45,366 nucleotides of DNA, taken from the NCBI RefSeq assembly GCF_027921765.1, contig NZ_BSEJ01000021.1, positions 1-45,366 on the forward strand. The letters run 5' to 3'. A program made the position numbers and the translations under genes. The stretch comes from Microbacterium barkeri (GTDB lineage Bacteria > Actinomycetota > Actinomycetes > Actinomycetales > Microbacteriaceae). Below, piece after piece: positions 33,581-41,053 of this stretch (position 1 is the stretch's first letter; every line of letters begins with the position of its first letter). The notes under the pieces are model-generated. The model saw only the letters and a program-made list of their open reading frames with translations. It did no database searches and had not been told where the DNA came from.

Positions 33581-34900
33581 GTGAGCGAGACCCCGAAGCA
33601 CACCGTGCGGCGCACGATCGCCCGCCACGGGCAGCTCTCCTCGCCCGGACCGGTGCAGCAGCTGCTGCGCGTGCTCGGCGTCGCCCTCGCCGTCGTGATC
33701 GTGAGCGCGTTCGGCGTGGTCGGCTACGCCGCGTACGACTTCGGCGCGACCTTCAGCGCGGACGCGGTCGTGCTCGAGGGGCAGGAGGCCGCCCCGCCGG
33801 ACATCGGCGAGCTCGACAACAAGGGCGTGAACATCCTCTTCGCGGGTCTCGACGCGTGCGAGGAGGAGTACAAGCAGTACTTCGGGAACGGTCGATGCCC
33901 TGAAGGGTCTGAGTACGACCCCGAGTCGCGGGAGCAGGTGCTGAACGACGTCAACATGCTCGTGCACATCTCGCCCGAGCCGCGTCGCGTGACGGTCGTG
34001 AGCTTCCCCCGCGACCTCATGGTCGAGGGGCCGGAGTGCACCGACCCGCAGGGCGACGTCGCCTCCGCGCTCTCGCGCACGCAGCTCAACGAGGCGTACT
34101 ACCGCGGCGACCTCGGCTGCATCGTGAAGACGATCGAGGAGCTGTCGGGCCAGACGATCGACTACGGCGCGACCGTGACGTGGGGTGGCGTGATCGAGAT
34201 CACGAACGCGATCGGCGGCGTCGACGTGTGCGTCGGCGGAGAGGGCATCTACGACGAGCACACGGGCCTCGAGATCCCGCCGTCGGAGAAGTACACGCTC
34301 GTGGGCGTCGAGGCCCTGCAGTTCCTCCGCACGCGCTACGGCGTGGGCGGCAGCGACCTCAACCGCATCAGCAACCAGCAGGTGTACATGTCGGCGCTCG
34401 CGCGCAAGCTCACGAGCGAGGAGGTGCTGTCCAATCCCAGCACGCTGCTCACGCTCGCGCGCACGACGCTCGAGAACGTCGACCCGTCGTCGAGCCTGAC
34501 GAACCCGGTCACGCTCGTGCAGATCGCGATGGCCGCGAAGGACGTGCCTCTGCAGGACTTCACGTTCGTGCAGTACCCGGTCGTCGACGACCCGTACGAC
34601 AGCAACCGCGTCGCTCCGGACTACGCCTCGGCCGAGGCGCTGTGGGCGGCCCTCGAGCAGAACGTCCCGCTGCAGATCACGGGCGACACCGGCGGCGGCG
34701 CCATCCTCGCGGAGGGCGAGGAGGGAGCGGAGACCCCCGCTCCCGAGGACACGCAGGCGCCCGTCGAGACCACGACGCCCGAGACGCCCTCGATGACGGA
34801 GACGCCGGCCCCGACCGACACCCCGGCGAGTGGCGAGCTGAGCGCCAACGTGCACGGCTCCGACGCGAGCCAGGTCACCTGCTCCAACGGCGTCGGCTGA
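33581..34900 (+). CDS. LytR-CpsA-Psr (LCP) family protein, copy 1
   Basis: A 439-residue membrane-anchored protein: a cytosolic tail, one helix at about residues 30-52, and an extracytoplasmic LCP domain. The LCP pattern is recognisable in V-N-I-L-F-A-G-L-D, V-V-S-F-P-R-D-L with the conserved Arg, L-N-E-A-Y, I-G-G-V-D-V-C-V and L-Q-F-L-R-T-R...S-D-L-N-R-I-S-N-Q-Q. LCP enzymes move undecaprenyl-linked glycopolymers onto peptidoglycan or arabinogalactan-like acceptors. Unusual here are a Cys-containing insert after A-G-L-D (D-A-C-E-E...G-R-C) and a Thr/Pro-rich stalk ending in V-T-C-S-N-G. A GTG start with GAGGA upstream. It is followed 13 bases later by a close paralogue. Confidence 0.9.
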   Translation: MSETPKHTVRRTIARHGQLSSPGPVQQLLRVLGVALAVVIVSAFGVVGYAAYDFGATFSADAVVLEGQEAAPPDIGELDNKGVNILFAGLDACEEEYKQYFGNGRCPEGSEYDPESREQVLNDVNMLVHISPEPRRVTVVSFPRDLMVEGPECTDPQGDVASALSRTQLNEAYYRGDLGCIVKTIEELSGQTIDYGATVTWGGVIEITNAIGGVDVCVGGEGIYDEHTGLEIPPSEKYTLVGVEALQFLRTRYGVGGSDLNRISNQQVYMSALARKLTSEEVLSNPSTLLTLARTTLENVDPSSSLTNPVTLVQIAMAAKDVPLQDFTFVQYPVVDDPYDSNRVAPDYASAEALWAALEQNVPLQITGDTGGGAILAEGEEGAETPAPEDTQAPVETTTPETPSMTETPAPTDTPASGELSANVHGSDASQVTCSNGVG

Positions 34901-34913
34901 GCCGGACACGCGG

Positions 34914-36197
34914 ATGGCGCAGCGGCGGGGCACGATCGCGCAGCACGGGCTGCTGCGGACGCCAGGGCCGATGCGGCAGCTCGTCCGAGTGCTCGGCGTC
35001 GCGCTCACGGTCGCGCTCGTCAGCGGCGCGGGTGTCGCCGCCTACGCGGCGTGGGACTTCTCCTCGGCGTGGAGCGAGGACGCCGTGGTGCTCGACGGGC
35101 AGGAATCGGCGCCGCCCGACATCGGAGCACTCGACGACGAGGGCGTGAACATCCTCTTCGCCGGGCTCGACGCGTGCGAGGAGGAGACGAAGCATCTCTT
35201 CCCGGGGCGGTGCGACCCACGCGTGACGTACGACGAGACCACGCGCGCGAGCGCCCTCAACGACGTCAACCTGGTGATGCACATCTCGCCGGAGCCGCGC
35301 AGGGTCACCGTCATCAGCTTCCCTCGCGACCTCATGCTCAGCGCGCCCGAGTGCTCTCTCCCTGAGGGCGGCACCGCGCCCGCTGTCGATCGCATCCAGC
35401 TCAACGAGCTCTACCAGCGGGGCGACATCCCGTGCGTCGCGAACGCGCTCTCGGCGCTGTCGGGGCTGCAGATCGACTACGCGGCGTCGATCACGTGGGG
35501 CGGCGTGATCGAGATCACGAATGCGATCGGCGGCGTCGAGGTGTGCGTCGGCGGCAAGGGCATCTACGACGAGAAGAACACGGGTCTGGCGCTCGCACCC
35601 GGTCAGCACACCCTCGTCGGACAGCAGGCGCTCGAGTTCCTGCGCACGCGCGAGGGCGTCGGCGACGGGAGCGATCTCGGCCGCATCGGCAACCAGCAGG
35701 TGTACATGACCGCGCTCGTCCGCACACTCATGAGCGACGCGGTGCTGCGCGACGCCGGGAGGGTCCTCTCGCTCGCGCGGACGACGCTGGAGAGCGTGCG
35801 TCCGTCATCGAGCCTCACCGACCCCGTGAAGCTCGCGCAGATCGGGATGGCCGCGGCGGACGTCCCGCTCTCCGACTTCACCTTCGTCCAGTACCCGGTC
35901 GTCGACGACCTGTACAACAGCAACCGCGTCGCGCCCGACGAGGCGTCCGCAGAGGCGCTGTGGACGGCGCTCGCGCAGAACGTCCCGCTCGAGATCACGG
36001 GTGACACGGGCGGCGGCGCCGTCCTCGCCGAGGGCGAGGAGACGCCTGTTCCGGAGGAGACGCCCGCATCCGGGGCGCCCTCGGCCGCGCCGACGCCCGC
36101 CCCCGCCGGCACACCGGCGAGCGGGGAGCTGGGTGCGAACGTGCGCGGGTCGGATGCGAGCCAGGTCACCTGCTCGAACGGGCGGGGCGTGCTCTGA
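34914..36197 (+). CDS. LytR-CpsA-Psr (LCP) family protein, copy 2
   Basis: A 427-residue tandem paralogue of the preceding protein, with the same plan from start to end: R-R-G-T-I-A-Q-H-G-L-L, one membrane helix (about residues 22-45), the Cys insert after A-G-L-D, the LCP core (V-I-S-F-P-R-D-L, L-N-E-L-Y, L-E-F-L-R-T-R), and a Pro/Ala-rich stalk. Both copies end in G-S-D-A-S-Q-V-T-C-S-N-G. Long stretches are identical between the two (for example W-G-G-V-I-E-I-T-N-A-I-G-G-V), pointing to a duplication followed by divergence. The ATG at 34914 was used. Wall-glycopolymer attachment is the family role; the split of labour between the copies is unknown. Confidence 0.9.
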   Translation: MAQRRGTIAQHGLLRTPGPMRQLVRVLGVALTVALVSGAGVAAYAAWDFSSAWSEDAVVLDGQESAPPDIGALDDEGVNILFAGLDACEEETKHLFPGRCDPRVTYDETTRASALNDVNLVMHISPEPRRVTVISFPRDLMLSAPECSLPEGGTAPAVDRIQLNELYQRGDIPCVANALSALSGLQIDYAASITWGGVIEITNAIGGVEVCVGGKGIYDEKNTGLALAPGQHTLVGQQALEFLRTREGVGDGSDLGRIGNQQVYMTALVRTLMSDAVLRDAGRVLSLARTTLESVRPSSSLTDPVKLAQIGMAAADVPLSDFTFVQYPVVDDLYNSNRVAPDEASAEALWTALAQNVPLEITGDTGGGAVLAEGEETPVPEETPASGAPSAAPTPAPAGTPASGELGANVRGSDASQVTCSNGRGVL

Positions 36198-36228
36198 GCC
36201 GCGGTTCGCAGCACCCCCTCGGACCCGT

Positions 36229-36234
36229 TAGGAT
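36229..36234 (+). promoter_or_regulatory. -10 box for tRNA-Ser(GCT)
   Basis: TAGGAT lies 27 bases before the tRNA 5' end. The 64-base gap after the second LCP gene contains nothing else I can identify. Confidence 0.45.
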
Positions 36235-36261
36235 GGTCTACGTGTCTGCGTGCAGGCACCT

Positions 36262-36351
36262 GGAGACGTCGCATAGTCAGGCCTAGTGCACCACCCTGCT
36301 AAGGTGGAGTCCCCTTTAAGGGGACCGAGGGTTCAAATCCCTCCGTCTCCG
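36262..36351 (+). tRNA. tRNA-Ser (GCT)
   Basis: A 90-nt class II tRNA with acceptor GGAGACG / CGTCTCC, discriminator G, anticodon GCT in CCACCCTGCTAAGGTGG, a variable arm with the hairpin TCCCCTTTAAGGGGA, and a normal T-arm. Unlike the other tRNAs here, CCA follows directly (36352-36354). It is followed by an intrinsic terminator. Confidence 0.96.
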
Positions 36352-36357
36352 CCAGAG

Positions 36358-36382
36358 AAACCCCCTCGCGACGAGGGGGTTT
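36358..36382 (+). terminator. Intrinsic terminator of tRNA-Ser(GCT)
   Basis: AAACCCCCTCG - CGA - CGAGGGGGTTT is a perfect 11-bp stem with a three-base loop, followed by CGTCTTCT. It starts four bases after the encoded CCA. Confidence 0.88.
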
Positions 36383-36421
36383 CGTCTTCTCCGCACCTCC
36401 GATGCCACAGCCCGGTGACCC

Positions 36422-36429
36422 TGTCAACC
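36422..36429 (+). promoter_or_regulatory. TGTCAACC element upstream of the PPOX gene
   Basis: TGTCAACC ends 68 bases before the ATG at 36497, and CGTA follows 23 bases after the octamer. It is identical to the elements before the CBS, DUF4383 and DUF6458 genes. Confidence 0.5.
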
Positions 36430-36496
36430 GAGTGCGCCCGGCGACCCGCGCGCGTAGCGTCGCACGTAATCCCACCTCGAGACGACGGAGGAGCAC

Positions 36497-36994
36497 ATGC
36501 AGGAGACGCCGCACGCGACCGATGAGGACCTCGCCCGCATCGCCGGGATTGTGAAATCCGCCAAGATCGGGCTGCTCACGACCACCAGTCCCGAGGGGCA
36601 GCTCCACAGCCGCCCGCTCGCCGCGCAGGACGTCGAGTTCGACGGCGACCTCTGGTTCTTCACCCAGGACCCGAGCGAGAAGGTGCGCGACATCGCCGTG
36701 CACCCCGCCGTGAACGTCGCGTTCGAATCGGGCAAGGGCTACCTCTCGGTCGCCGGCACCGCGGAGGTCGTGCACGACCGGGCGAAGGTGGACGAGTACT
36801 GGACCCCCGCGGTCGAAGCCTGGTTCCACGAAGGGCGGGAGGATCCGACCGTCGCGCTCATCCGCGTGCGCGCAGAGTCCGCCGAGTACTGGGCGACGGA
36901 TGAGCCCGGCATCGTGTCGGCGTTCAAGATCGCGAAGGCCGTCGTGACGCGCACGCAGCCCGACGTCGGCGAGAACCGCGCCGTCGAACTCTGA
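36497..36994 (+). CDS. Pyridoxamine 5'-phosphate oxidase-fold protein (general stress protein 26-like)
   Basis: A 165-residue split-barrel flavin-binding protein. I-G-L-L-T-T-T-S-P-E-G-Q-L-H-S-R-P and L-W-F-F-T are the strands that hold FMN in the family, and V-N-V-A-F and Y-L-S-V-A-G-T-A-E-V-V-H-D continue the barrel. The conserved W-F in the C-terminal half (V-E-A-W-F-H-E-G) is typical of the general-stress subgroup. Members reduce or bind flavin and deazaflavin and are often induced by stress; the substrate is unknown. GAGGAGCAC is directly upstream of the ATG. It shares the TGTCAACC element with other stress-type genes. Confidence 0.9.
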   Translation: MQETPHATDEDLARIAGIVKSAKIGLLTTTSPEGQLHSRPLAAQDVEFDGDLWFFTQDPSEKVRDIAVHPAVNVAFESGKGYLSVAGTAEVVHDRAKVDEYWTPAVEAWFHEGREDPTVALIRVRAESAEYWATDEPGIVSAFKIAKAVVTRTQPDVGENRAVEL

Positions 36995-37011
36995 ATCGAG
37001 AGGAGCACATC

Positions 37012-37203
37012 ATGGCGGATGCCCAGAGCCAGCCCGAGGAGAGCGTCGACGAGGAGGCGGCCGACACCATCCTGGACGACCCCAGCACGGAGAAGGACCC
37101 GGGTGAGGAGCCCAAGGCGCCTCAGCCGCAGGAGGGGGAGCCGAGCCACCACGCGGTCGGCATCGGCGTCATCGACGCGGAGATCCCGGGCGAGGAGGAG
37201 TAG
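37012..37203 (+). CDS. Small acidic protein, 63 residues
   Basis: A strongly acidic, probably disordered protein (roughly one third Asp/Glu) with a Pro-rich middle and the segment H-H-A-V-G-I-G-V-I-D near the C-terminus. No family recognised. GAGAGGAGCAC directly before the ATG and the 17-base gap to the PPOX stop suggest co-transcription with that gene. Two other small acidic genes follow within 1.2 kb. Confidence 0.7.
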   Translation: MADAQSQPEESVDEEAADTILDDPSTEKDPGEEPKAPQPQEGEPSHHAVGIGVIDAEIPGEEE

Positions 37204-37206
37204 TCC

Positions 37207-37683
37207 TCACCACGCGGCTCGGCGCCCCACGGCGGCGAGCCGCGTGAGCGCGTCGGCGGGATGTCTCAGCAGGGCGCGAGACTCGGCGGACGAGGTCAGC
37301 ACCTCGACGATGCGCTGCGCCGAGCGCACGTGCGACCGCCGGTAGCCGGCGATGTAGTGCGGGTCGACCTCCCACGTCACCTCGTCGCCCGAGGTGACCG
37401 TGAGGACGACCGGATACCGCTCGACCTCGCCCAGCGGGCTGACGTCGCCGAGCACGGCGAGCAGCAGCGAGCCGACCGTCTCCTGCATTCCTGGCCACGG
37501 CCAGATCGTGGTGGGCGGGCTGAAGCGCAGGGCGCGGATGTCCGACCATCGCAGCACGGCCCTCGGCGCGTCTCCGACGCACTCCGCGACTCCGTCCGCG
37601 CGGAGCCGGACGTGGCGCGCGGCGACGTCGCCGATCGCGAGGCCGTCGGGGGTCGCGGTGAGGGGGCCGTGTCGAGACGCCAT
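37207..37683 (-). CDS. Hypothetical protein
   Basis: A 158-residue soluble protein that I cannot place in a named family. Beta-rich N-terminal half (G-L-A-I-G-D-V, H-V-R-L-R-A-D-G-V, V-L-R-W-S-D-I-R-A-L) resembles the start of a PH-like barrel, with D-P-H-Y-I-A-G-Y-R-R-S-H and a long helix in the C-terminal part. Codon usage fits the neighbours. Its stop lies three bases from the convergent acidic gene. Function unknown. Confidence 0.7.
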   Translation of the reverse strand: MASRHGPLTATPDGLAIGDVAARHVRLRADGVAECVGDAPRAVLRWSDIRALRFSPPTTIWPWPGMQETVGSLLLAVLGDVSPLGEVERYPVVLTVTSGDEVTWEVDPHYIAGYRRSHVRSAQRIVEVLTSSAESRALLRHPADALTRLAAVGRRAAW

Positions 37684-37722
37684 GCGTCGATCCTCACACG
37701 GCCCCCGCCGCCGCCGCCGATG

Positions 37723-37923
37723 TCAGGGGAGGTCCTCGACCTCCACCCGGTCGTCATCGTCCTCCGCATCGTCGCGCCCGGGGCCGCGAATGGCATCGGG
37801 CGGCACCTCGCCGTCGCTCGAGCCGAGCCCGGGCGCGCCCTCGTCGGGGAGTCGGCCGGGGTCGCTCACAGCGTTCTCCCGCGCGAGGTCGGAATCGGAC
37901 GTCTTCTTCTCTTCTGCGCTCAT
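37723..37923 (-). CDS. Small acidic protein, 66 residues
   Basis: A very acidic, Asp/Gly/Pro-rich, probably disordered protein ending E-D-D-D-D-R-V-E-V-E-D-L-P. GAGGATC lies about eight bases before the ATG at 37921-37923. TTGTCAACG, close to but not the same as the TGTCAACC element, is 38 bases upstream. The 161 bases to the next gene hold a TTGACA (37964-37969) without a matching -10. No family recognised. Confidence 0.6.
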   Translation of the reverse strand: MSAEEKKTSDSDLARENAVSDPGRLPDEGAPGLGSSDGEVPPDAIRGPGRDDAEDDDDRVEVEDLP

Positions 37924-38084
37924 GTCGAGATCCTCGCGCGGACGGGCGGATGGCGCGAGGGCGTTGACAAGCTCGGGATGCGCGGCGACGCCTTCGCGCT
38001 ATCGCCAGACGGCCCGCGGCGCAAGGGGATGACGTCGCCCGGTCGCCTCCCGCAGGGTGGAGAGGACCCGACGAGGAGGACACC

Positions 38085-38228
38085 ATGGGCAGGGAAGACG
38101 AGATCAAGCGCCAGGAGGACGAGGGCGAGTACACCGACGTCGAGGAGCCGGACGGCGAGCGACGGCCCGACCGGGTCATCGAGGAGCCCGGTCAGTACAC
38201 CGACGTCGACCGCGACGAAGAGGTCTGA
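38085..38228 (+). CDS. Very small acidic protein with internal repeat, 47 residues
   Basis: An open frame of 47 codons with a strong ribosome site (GAGGAGGA, four bases before the ATG). The protein is highly charged and contains a duplicated motif: D-E-G-E-Y-T-D-V-E-E-P and then E-E-P-G-Q-Y-T-D-V-D-R-D-E-E. The repeat and the codon pattern support a real gene despite its size. No family recognised. The last 37 bases overlap, on the opposite strand, the end of the Cys-rich gene that follows. Confidence 0.6.
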   Translation: MGREDEIKRQEDEGEYTDVEEPDGERRPDRVIEEPGQYTDVDRDEEV

Positions 38229-38407
38229 GCGGTCGGCATGACGGCGCCCGGAGCGAGCAGGTCGACACGTCGGGCGCCGCACCGCGTGCACCGGACGTAG
38301 AGGACGACGCCCTCGGACGTCGGATGGCGCGACTCGGTGCGCCATCCGTGCTCGCACGTGCGCGCGGTCGCGAGGTCGACGAGGTGCTGGCTGCGCGGGG
38401 AGGTCAT
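38192..38407 (-). CDS. Small Cys-rich (zinc-ribbon-like) protein, 71 residues
   Basis: Begins M-T-S-P-R-S-Q-H-L-V-D-L-A-T-A, followed by C-E-H-G-W-R-T-E-S-R-H and V-R-C-T-R-C-G-A-R-R-V. The Cys/His at C-x-H and the C-x-x-C-G pair could hold one zinc ion. I recall similar short proteins in other Microbacterium genomes, but have no function for them. It is divergent from the CGNR regulator with only 25 bases between the starts, so they may share control. Confidence 0.6.
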   Translation of the reverse strand: MTSPRSQHLVDLATARTCEHGWRTESRHPTSEGVVLYVRCTRCGARRVDLLAPGAVMPTAQTSSSRSTSVY

Positions 38408-38420
38408 GCGACCAGCGTGA

Positions 38421-38426
38421 TGTAAT
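38421..38426 (+). promoter_or_regulatory. -10 box of a leaderless promoter for the CGNR gene
   Basis: TGTAAT matches TATAAT at five of six positions and lies six bases before the ATG at 38433. The promoter of the divergent Cys-rich gene must overlap it. Confidence 0.5.
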
Positions 38427-38432
38427 GCTCTT

Positions 38433-38966
38433 ATGCATCTCAACCCTTACGGCGAGTACGCGGTGCTCCTCGCGGCGTCGCTCGCGAACGCATGGCCGCA
38501 CGATCGCGCGGGCATCGAGAGCCGCACGCGCGACTTCGGGATGACGATGCCGTTTCCCGAGCGCCCCGATGACCACGCCGCGACGCGCGCGGTGATCGAC
38601 CGCTGGCTCGCCGTGGTCGACGCGGATTCGCCGGATGAGCGCGCACGTCTGCTGAACGAGCTCATGAAGGAGGCGACCGCGTACCCGCGTCTGACCGACC
38701 ATGACGGCGAGGGATGGCACCTCCACTACCGCGACGACGACCAGTCGCTCGCGCACGTGCTGCTCGCCGTCATCTCCGTCGGGACCGCTCTGCACCTGAC
38801 GAGCCGCGGGATGACCCGGCTCGGGCGGTGCGCCGCGGGCCGCGCGCCCGGCGATCCGTGCCGCAACGTCGTCGTCGACATCACCCGGAACGGCCGGCAG
38901 CGCTACTGCTCCGTCCGCTGTGCGAACCGCGACGCCGTGCGCCGCCATCGCGCCCGGCTCCGGTGA
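38433..38966 (+). CDS. CGNR zinc finger domain-containing regulator
   Basis: A 177-residue protein. The C-terminal CGNR motif is C-A-A-G-R...P-C-R-N-V-V-V-D, then T-R-N-G-R-Q-R-Y-C-S-V-R-C-A-N-R-D-A-V, four cysteines for one zinc and an Arg-rich helix for DNA. The N-terminal part has the helical ABATE-like ligand/stress domain that usually accompanies it. Family members are thought to be ligand- or stress-responsive transcription regulators. The start follows a leaderless-type -10 box. Its targets are unknown; the adjacent divergent gene is the nearest candidate. Confidence 0.88.
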   Translation: MHLNPYGEYAVLLAASLANAWPHDRAGIESRTRDFGMTMPFPERPDDHAATRAVIDRWLAVVDADSPDERARLLNELMKEATAYPRLTDHDGEGWHLHYRDDDQSLAHVLLAVISVGTALHLTSRGMTRLGRCAAGRAPGDPCRNVVVDITRNGRQRYCSVRCANRDAVRRHRARLR

Positions 38967-38975
38967 GCGTCGAGG

Positions 38976-39488
38976 CTACTTCTTGCCGTTGCCCTGGCCG
39001 CCGTTCCCGCCGCCCTGATTCCCGCCGCCCTGATTCCCGTTGCCCTGGCCGCCGTTGCCCTGGCTGCCGTTCCCGCCGCCTTGATTCCCGTTGCCCTCAC
39101 TCCCGTTGCCCTCGCCCTCATCGCCGTCGCCACCGTCGCCGGCGCCGTCCTCGGCAGGCGGGTCTGACGGGAGGACAACCGGCTCCTCGCTCGGAGTCGG
39201 CGTCGGAGACGGCTCGGCGAGCCGCTCGAGGTCGGCGCGGACGGCGTCGATCGCCTCCCGGATGGCGACGGCGCGCGCCGCGTCGATCCGCCCGTCCACA
39301 AGGGCCTCGTCGACGTCGGCCTCGAGCCTGTCGAGAGAGGCGAGCGCCCCCGCGGCGTCGCCGTCCGCGGCCTGCTCGGCGACGGTCGCCACGGCGTCCT
39401 GGAACGCGGCGGTCGGGGTGTCGGAAGGCGCACAGCCGGTCAGGACGACGGCTGCGACGATCAGGGTGGGGAGTAGGAGGCGCCTCAT
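38976..39488 (-). CDS. Lipoprotein with Gly-Asn-Gln repeat tail
   Basis: A 170-residue protein. A signal peptide ends in the lipobox V-L-T-G-C (Cys19), followed by a helical domain of about 70 residues (A-A-F-Q-D-A-V-A-T-V-A-E...L-A-E) and a Pro/Ser/Thr/Glu spacer. The C-terminal low-complexity tail is built from five-residue units of the type G-N-G-[SGN]-Q. The tail is probably unstructured and could cross the cell wall. Its ATG overlaps the stop of the serine/threonine kinase upstream (ATGA), so it is coupled to the kinase and a natural candidate for its sensor partner or substrate. Gene reality is supported by this coupling. Confidence 0.8.
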   Translation of the reverse strand: MRRLLLPTLIVAAVVLTGCAPSDTPTAAFQDAVATVAEQAADGDAAGALASLDRLEADVDEALVDGRIDAARAVAIREAIDAVRADLERLAEPSPTPTPSEEPVVLPSDPPAEDGAGDGGDGDEGEGNGSEGNGNQGGGNGSQGNGGQGNGNQGGGNQGGGNGGQGNGKK

Positions 39489-40666
39489 GGCGTGACCGCC
39501 TCCATGAGGTCGTCGAGATGGCCGCGCAGGGGCTCGTCGAGCGCGGGCAGGGCGGGCGGCACGGGTTCCTCCTGCGGGAACATCGTCGGCGCGCCGAGCG
39601 CCAGCGCGAGCGCGATCAGGGCGACCGCCGTCATCACCGCGACCATCGCGAGGATGCGCCGAGGGCGCCGGCGCGGAGCCGCGGCCGGCGGCTGAAGCGT
39701 GCCCAGCGGGATCGCGGCGGTCGGCGCAGGGCGGGACGGCAGGGGCGCGGTCGCCTGCGCGACGGGGAACGGCCGCGTCTCCTGCTCGTGGACGGCGGCC
39801 GACCGCGGCGTGAGCGGCTCGCTCGGGTCGGCCGCGATCTCCCGCGCGGCCGCGGCGACCTCGCGCGCCGTGGGGCGCCGCGCCGGGTCGCGGTAGGTCA
39901 TCGCGGTGAGCAGGACGCGCCATCGCGGATCGAGCTCGTCGGGCATCTCCGGCTCGCCCGCGATGCGCGAGGCGAACAGCTCCTGCGCCGTGCCCGAGGG
40001 GAAGGGGTGGCGGCCGATGAGGAGCTCGAGCAGCATGAGCCCGAGCGAGTAGATGTCGGATGCGGGGGCCGGCTGCATGCCGCGGACCTGCTCAGGGGAG
40101 AGGTACGCGGCCGTCCCGATCGTCGTTCCCGGCGTCGTGATGCGGCTCGAGTCGAGCAGGTAGGCGATCCCGAAGTCGGCCAGCGTCGCCGCGCTCGTGA
40201 TACCCGGCAGCTTCGGCGCCCGCATGAGCACGTTCGACGGCTTCACGTCGCGGTGGACGATGCCGGCGTCATGGACGACGGCGAGCGCGTCGGCGAGCGC
40301 GACCGCGGTCTCGGCGACCTCCCGCCCCGAGAGCGGGGCTGCGGCCATCCGATCGCGCAGGGTCGGGCCTTCGACGTACTCCATCACGAGGTACGGATGG
40401 TCGTCCTCGTCGACATGCGCGTCGAACAGCGTGACGAGGGACGGATGGTTCAGGGCTGCGAGCAGGCGGGTCTCCGCGAGCCGACGCTGTCGCGACTGCG
40501 GATCATCCGGCATCGGGCGGAAGAGCTTGACGGCGACGTCGCGGCCGAGCAGCTCATCGCGCGCGCGGTAGACGGTGGCCATGCCGCCGGCGCCCACGCG
40601 CGCGATGAGCCGATAGCGGCCGTCGAGCACCTCTCCCGTGACGGGCTCGTCGAGGAGGTCGGACAT
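39485..40666 (-). CDS. Serine/threonine protein kinase (Hanks-type, PknB-like) without PASTA domains
   Basis: A 393-residue membrane kinase. Glycine loop G-A-G-G-M-A-T-V-Y (25-33), Lys47 in V-A-V-K-L-F, catalytic loop H-R-D-V-K-P-S-N (138-145), D-F-G (164-166) and the activation segment G-T-A-A-Y-L-S-P-E-Q are all intact. A Pro-rich linker leads to one membrane helix near residues 342-364. Only about 30 residues lie outside, with no PASTA repeats, so it cannot sense peptidoglycan as PknB does. It phosphorylates Ser/Thr in cytosolic proteins. It is the middle gene of the DUF6458 - kinase - lipoprotein unit and shares an ATGA overlap with the lipoprotein. Confidence 0.95.
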   Translation of the reverse strand: MSDLLDEPVTGEVLDGRYRLIARVGAGGMATVYRARDELLGRDVAVKLFRPMPDDPQSRQRRLAETRLLAALNHPSLVTLFDAHVDEDDHPYLVMEYVEGPTLRDRMAAAPLSGREVAETAVALADALAVVHDAGIVHRDVKPSNVLMRAPKLPGITSAATLADFGIAYLLDSSRITTPGTTIGTAAYLSPEQVRGMQPAPASDIYSLGLMLLELLIGRHPFPSGTAQELFASRIAGEPEMPDELDPRWRVLLTAMTYRDPARRPTAREVAAAAREIAADPSEPLTPRSAAVHEQETRPFPVAQATAPLPSRPAPTAAIPLGTLQPPAAAPRRRPRRILAMVAVMTAVALIALALALGAPTMFPQEEPVPPALPALDEPLRGHLDDLMEAVTP

Positions 40667-40672
40667 GCGCGC

Positions 40673-40936
40673 TCAGGCGAGCGGCTCTCCGTTGTCCGTC
40701 GTCCGCCGCGTCGTGATCTGCTCGCCGCTGGCCGGGTCGACCGCCGTGCGCTGAGTGGAGACGGCGCTGCGGCGACGGAGCATGAGGACGAGGCTGATGA
40801 GGAAGACGACGGCACCGGCAGCCATGAGGATGTACCCGATGAGGGTGAGGTCGACCGCTCCGCCGAGGTCCACGTTGATGGCGAAAGCGATGATCGCGCC
40901 GATCGCGATGAGGGCGATTCCGGATCCGATTCCCAT
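40673..40936 (-). CDS. DUF6458 family membrane protein
   Basis: An 87-residue protein with two membrane helices (about residues 5-22 and 31-52) and a short cytosolic tail. The opening M-G-I-G-S-G-I-A-L-I-A-I-G-A-I and the glycine-rich loop between helices match the DUF6458 group, small actinobacterial membrane proteins without known function. AAGGAG is placed normally before the ATG. The kinase starts six bases after its stop, so it leads that operon. TGTCAACC lies 118 bases upstream. Confidence 0.85.
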   Translation of the reverse strand: MGIGSGIALIAIGAIIAFAINVDLGGAVDLTLIGYILMAAGAVVFLISLVLMLRRRSAVSTQRTAVDPASGEQITTRRTTDNGEPLA

Positions 40937-41053
40937 GGTCGTGCTCCTTCCAGGCGCTGGGCCCTGCGGCCGCTGACGGACGGGCTCGGGTGGCTCGTCA
41001 CCGCGTCAGCGGGTTCCTTCAGGTGTACCGTCCGCGTCGTCCTGGCGTCTCGC

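Noticed and set aside
37964..37969. TTGACA as -35 of a promoter for the 47-residue gene
   Set aside because: No -10-like hexamer lies 16-19 bases downstream; the sequence there is GC-only.
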